Part shown: positions 4,655-6,765 of the stretch, piece by piece
Layout of the letters: the number at the start of each line of letters is the position of its first letter
Numbering within the stretch: the stretch's first letter is position 1
Source of the DNA: Lachnospiraceae bacterium
GTDB lineage: Bacteria > Bacillota > Clostridia > Lachnospirales > Lachnospiraceae
Reading direction: 5' to 3'
Length of the DNA: 6,765 nucleotides
Assembly (NCBI GenBank): GCA_017404585.1
Contig: JAFRCB010000280.1
Span: forward strand, 1 to 6,765
Position numbers and translations under genes: made by a program
Notes under the pieces: generated by a model
What the model was told of the DNA's origin: nothing
Database searches by the model: none
What the model saw: only the letters and a program-made list of their open reading frames with translations

Positions 4655-6765
4655 TGTTAAAAGCGGGGACAGTTTTAGGGGAACGTTACGAAATTGTTGG
4701 CCGTGTCGGATCGGGCGGTATGGCCGATGTTTATAAGGCTAAGGACCATAAACTGAACAGGTTCGTAGCTGTCAAAGTTATGAAGAGTGAGTTCCGCGAG
4801 GACGGCACCTTTATTTCGAAGTTCAGAAGAGAGGCGCAGTCCGCGGCTCGACTTGCCAATCCGAATATCGTGAATGTTTTCGATGTGGGCGAAGACATGG
4901 GCAATTATTATATTGTCATGGAGCTCGTCGAGGGCATTACGCTTAAAGAGTATATTTCTAAAAAAGGCAAGCTTTCCGTCCGTGAGGCGACCAGTATTGC
5001 CATTCAGGTCTGTATGGGACTTGCGGCAGCACATCAGGCCGGTATTGTACACCGGGATGTAAAACCGCAGAACATAATAATCTCCACTGACGGCAAAGTT
5101 AAGGTGACTGATTTCGGTATAGCACGCGCGGCTTCATCGAACACCATCAGTGCCAACGCGATGGGGTCAGTCCATTACAGCTCTCCGGAGCAGGTGAGAG
5201 GCGGTTACTCGGATTCAAGATCCGATATTTATTCACTCGGCATCACGCTTTACGAGATGGTCACCGGCCGCGTGCCGTTCGACGGCGAGACGACAGTGGC
5301 TATAGCGATCAAGCATCTGCAGGACGAGATGGACCCTCCGTCAAAATATGCGCCGGACCTTCCGTACTCTCTGGAGCAGATCATTTACAAGTGCACACAG
5401 AAGAGCGTTGACAGAAGATATCAGTCAATGAACGATGTTATCAACGATCTGAAGCATTCGCTGGTGGAACCTGACGGTCGTTTTGTCACTCTGGCTCCAC
5501 TTTCCGATCACGCAAGGACCGTCGTGATCACACCGGAAGAGCAGGACCGCATCCGCAGCGATGGTTACACGCGTCCGGATATCAGCCAGAAGACATACAC
5601 GTCGACGGCGGCTGCCAAGTCAGGCCGTGAACTGCCGGAGGAGGAGCCCTACGATGACCCGTATGACGAATCGGATGACGGTCTCTCCGGAAGACTTGAA
5701 AAGGCCATGACAATCGGCGTCTTCGTGATCGGTGCACTGATCATCTGTGTTCTGATTTACTTCATCGCGCGGGCAGCCGGCCTTTTCAGCATGGGCAGAG
5801 GATCCGATAACGGAAATCAGGTCGCTGTCGAAAGTACTGTTGCGGCAGTGAGTGACAACGGAGCGACGGAATCTACCAGCCAGGTGGAGGTCCCGGTCAT
5901 TGTAGGCATGTCTGAAAGTGAAGCTGCTGCCAAAGCGCAGGAAGCTAATCTCGGCATCAAGTATATGGGCGAGAAGGAGTCTGAAGAGTATGAGGCAGGG
6001 ATCATCATGGAACAGGATCCTGTCGCCGGCTCCAAGGTCGACAAGAACACGACCATATACTATTACAGAAGCAGCGGACGCACTACGATCACAATGCCGG
6101 ATGTCATCAATATGTCCCTGACAGACGCACAGAATGCGCTGACTGCTGCGGGCTTCTCAAATATGCAGGTGGCAAATGCTCCCTCCGAGGAGATTGCGAT
6201 CGGCAACGTTATTTCTGTTTCACCGGGTGTCGGAGATAATGTCGGACCGACTGATCTTATCACACTGACCGTCAGCACCGGGTCTGAGAACGCTGCGAAA
6301 GTGACTGTAAGCTCCTATGGCGGACTGCCGGAGGATCAGGCGGTCGCCGCACTCCAGAGCATGGGCCTGATCGTCAAGATCGAGTACGGCTCGTCCGACC
6401 GTGTCAATGTCGGTGACGTTATTAAACAGAGCATTTCAAGCGGTACCGAAGTATCTGTCGGTACGGAAATCACTCTGACAGTCAATAATCCTGATATGAT
6501 CGGACAGACCGGTACATCGGGAGGCGGCGCGAACATTCAGACGGCGAGCTGGACGACCAATTCAACATTGGATGCTCCTTCCAATTACCAGGGCGGAGCC
6601 TTCAGACTGGTTCTTCAGCAGACCGTGGATGGCCAGACTGTTGAGACGACAGTTGATGAAGGTGACTATATTGACTTCCCATACCAGCTGCTCTGCAAGG
6701 GTGCAGCGGGCGTATCCGAAGGAAAGGTCGTCATGTATGAGCTCTATGACGGCGATTATATCTCC
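4654..6765 (+). CDS. prkC: Membrane Ser/Thr protein kinase with PASTA repeats (3' partial)
   Basis: Eukaryotic-like kinase that senses peptidoglycan fragments or lipid II outside the cell and phosphorylates translation, division and cell-wall proteins inside it. I translated 704 codons without a stop. The cytoplasmic kinase domain (about 10-270) has the glycine loop GSGGMADVY (19-27), ATP lysine Lys41 in VAVK, helix-C Glu60, HRDVKPQN (133-140) with catalytic Asp135, DFG (153-155), and activation segment GSVHYSSPEQ (171-180). A Thr-rich juxtamembrane linker and an acidic patch (328-343) lead to one transmembrane helix at about 352-371. Three extracellular PASTA repeats follow, at about 411-475, 477-544 and 549-612. 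A Gly/Ser/Thr linker then leads into a beta-rich domain (about 630 onward) resembling the C-terminal Ig-like extension of Firmicutes PrkC. B. subtilis PrkC is 648 aa, so this is a long version. The end lies beyond the window; rsgA is the expected next gene. Confidence 0.97.
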   Translation, partial: MLKAGTVLGERYEIVGRVGSGGMADVYKAKDHKLNRFVAVKVMKSEFREDGTFISKFRREAQSAARLANPNIVNVFDVGEDMGNYYIVMELVEGITLKEYISKKGKLSVREATSIAIQVCMGLAAAHQAGIVHRDVKPQNIIISTDGKVKVTDFGIARAASSNTISANAMGSVHYSSPEQVRGGYSDSRSDIYSLGITLYEMVTGRVPFDGETTVAIAIKHLQDEMDPPSKYAPDLPYSLEQIIYKCTQKSVDRRYQSMNDVINDLKHSLVEPDGRFVTLAPLSDHARTVVITPEEQDRIRSDGYTRPDISQKTYTSTAAAKSGRELPEEEPYDDPYDESDDGLSGRLEKAMTIGVFVIGALIICVLIYFIARAAGLFSMGRGSDNGNQVAVESTVAAVSDNGATESTSQVEVPVIVGMSESEAAAKAQEANLGIKYMGEKESEEYEAGIIMEQDPVAGSKVDKNTTIYYYRSSGRTTITMPDVINMSLTDAQNALTAAGFSNMQVANAPSEEIAIGNVISVSPGVGDNVGPTDLITLTVSTGSENAAKVTVSSYGGLPEDQAVAALQSMGLIVKIEYGSSDRVNVGDVIKQSISSGTEVSVGTEITLTVNNPDMIGQTGTSGGGANIQTASWTTNSTLDAPSNYQGGAFRLVLQQTVDGQTVETTVDEGDYIDFPYQLLCKGAAGVSEGKVVMYELYDGDYIS
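5884..6489 (+). repeat. Three tandem PASTA-repeat coding units within prkC
   Basis: Three diverged units of about 65 codons each encode the extracellular sensor. Each has the Gly-x-x-x-x-x-Ala helix start and ends in a beta strand followed by a Gly or Pro: IYYYRSSG, ITLTVSTG and ITLTVNNP. Unit 1 (residues 411-475) and unit 2 (477-544) keep the leading VP or MP and a D-P or S-P before the following Gly. Unit 3 (549-612) has lost both prolines (VTVSSYGG and KQSISSG). The units are repeats at protein level only; the DNA has diverged too far for direct repeats to be obvious. Confidence 0.85.

Noticed and set aside
4675..5052. 125-codon antisense open frame opposite prkC
   Set aside because: It lies opposite the conserved kinase lobe (glycine loop to just before HRD), so its openness reflects kinase codon use rather than a gene.
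1..6765. Mobile element, CRISPR array, RNA gene, defence or biosynthetic system
   Set aside because: Nearly every base is accounted for by six conserved housekeeping genes in a known order, and I saw no inverted terminal repeats, direct-repeat arrays, tRNA-like sequence or foreign-looking gene.

Overview
The window is a gene-dense, single-strand stretch. All six genes run on the + strand, and the coding gaps are 87 and 18 nt or are replaced by overlaps of 4, 4 and 1 nt. Gene order is def (5' end cut off by the window) - fmt - rsmB - rlmN - prpC - prkC (3' end cut off by the window). This is the conserved Firmicutes housekeeping block known from Bacillus subtilis (priA-def-fmt-rsmB-rlmN-prpC-prkC-rsgA-rpe-thiN). 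The balanced base composition (about half GC by eye), strong GGAGG ribosome binding sites, a GTG start on two genes and the wording of the kinase activation segment (HYSSPEQ) suggest a Clostridia member, probably Lachnospiraceae or a close relative. That placement is an inference, not a measured result.

Layout: 1-447 peptide deformylase, missing its N-terminus; 448-534 short spacer holding the fmt ribosome binding site; 535-1461 methionyl-tRNA formyltransferase, for which I chose a GTG start; 1480-2832 16S rRNA m5C967 methyltransferase (GTG start); 2829-3920 radical-SAM 23S rRNA/tRNA adenine C2 methyltransferase; 3917-4654 PP2C-type Ser/Thr phosphatase; 4654-6765 membrane Ser/Thr kinase with three PASTA repeats and the beginning of a C-terminal beta-rich domain, still open at the window edge. 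The kinase reading frame has no stop in its 704 visible codons.

Function: fmt and def bracket translation, adding and then removing the N-formyl group. rsmB and rlmN modify the ribosome (and, for RlmN, tRNA). prpC and prkC form an antagonistic phosphatase/kinase pair that senses cell-wall fragments through PASTA repeats and acts on translation and cell-wall targets. The tight packing and absence of any visible terminator point to one transcription unit that enters from the left and leaves to the right. All key catalytic residues I could check are present. I see no mobile element, CRISPR array, RNA gene or defence system, and no evidence of an undescribed system. The findings below are gene-structure and domain-level details of modest interest.
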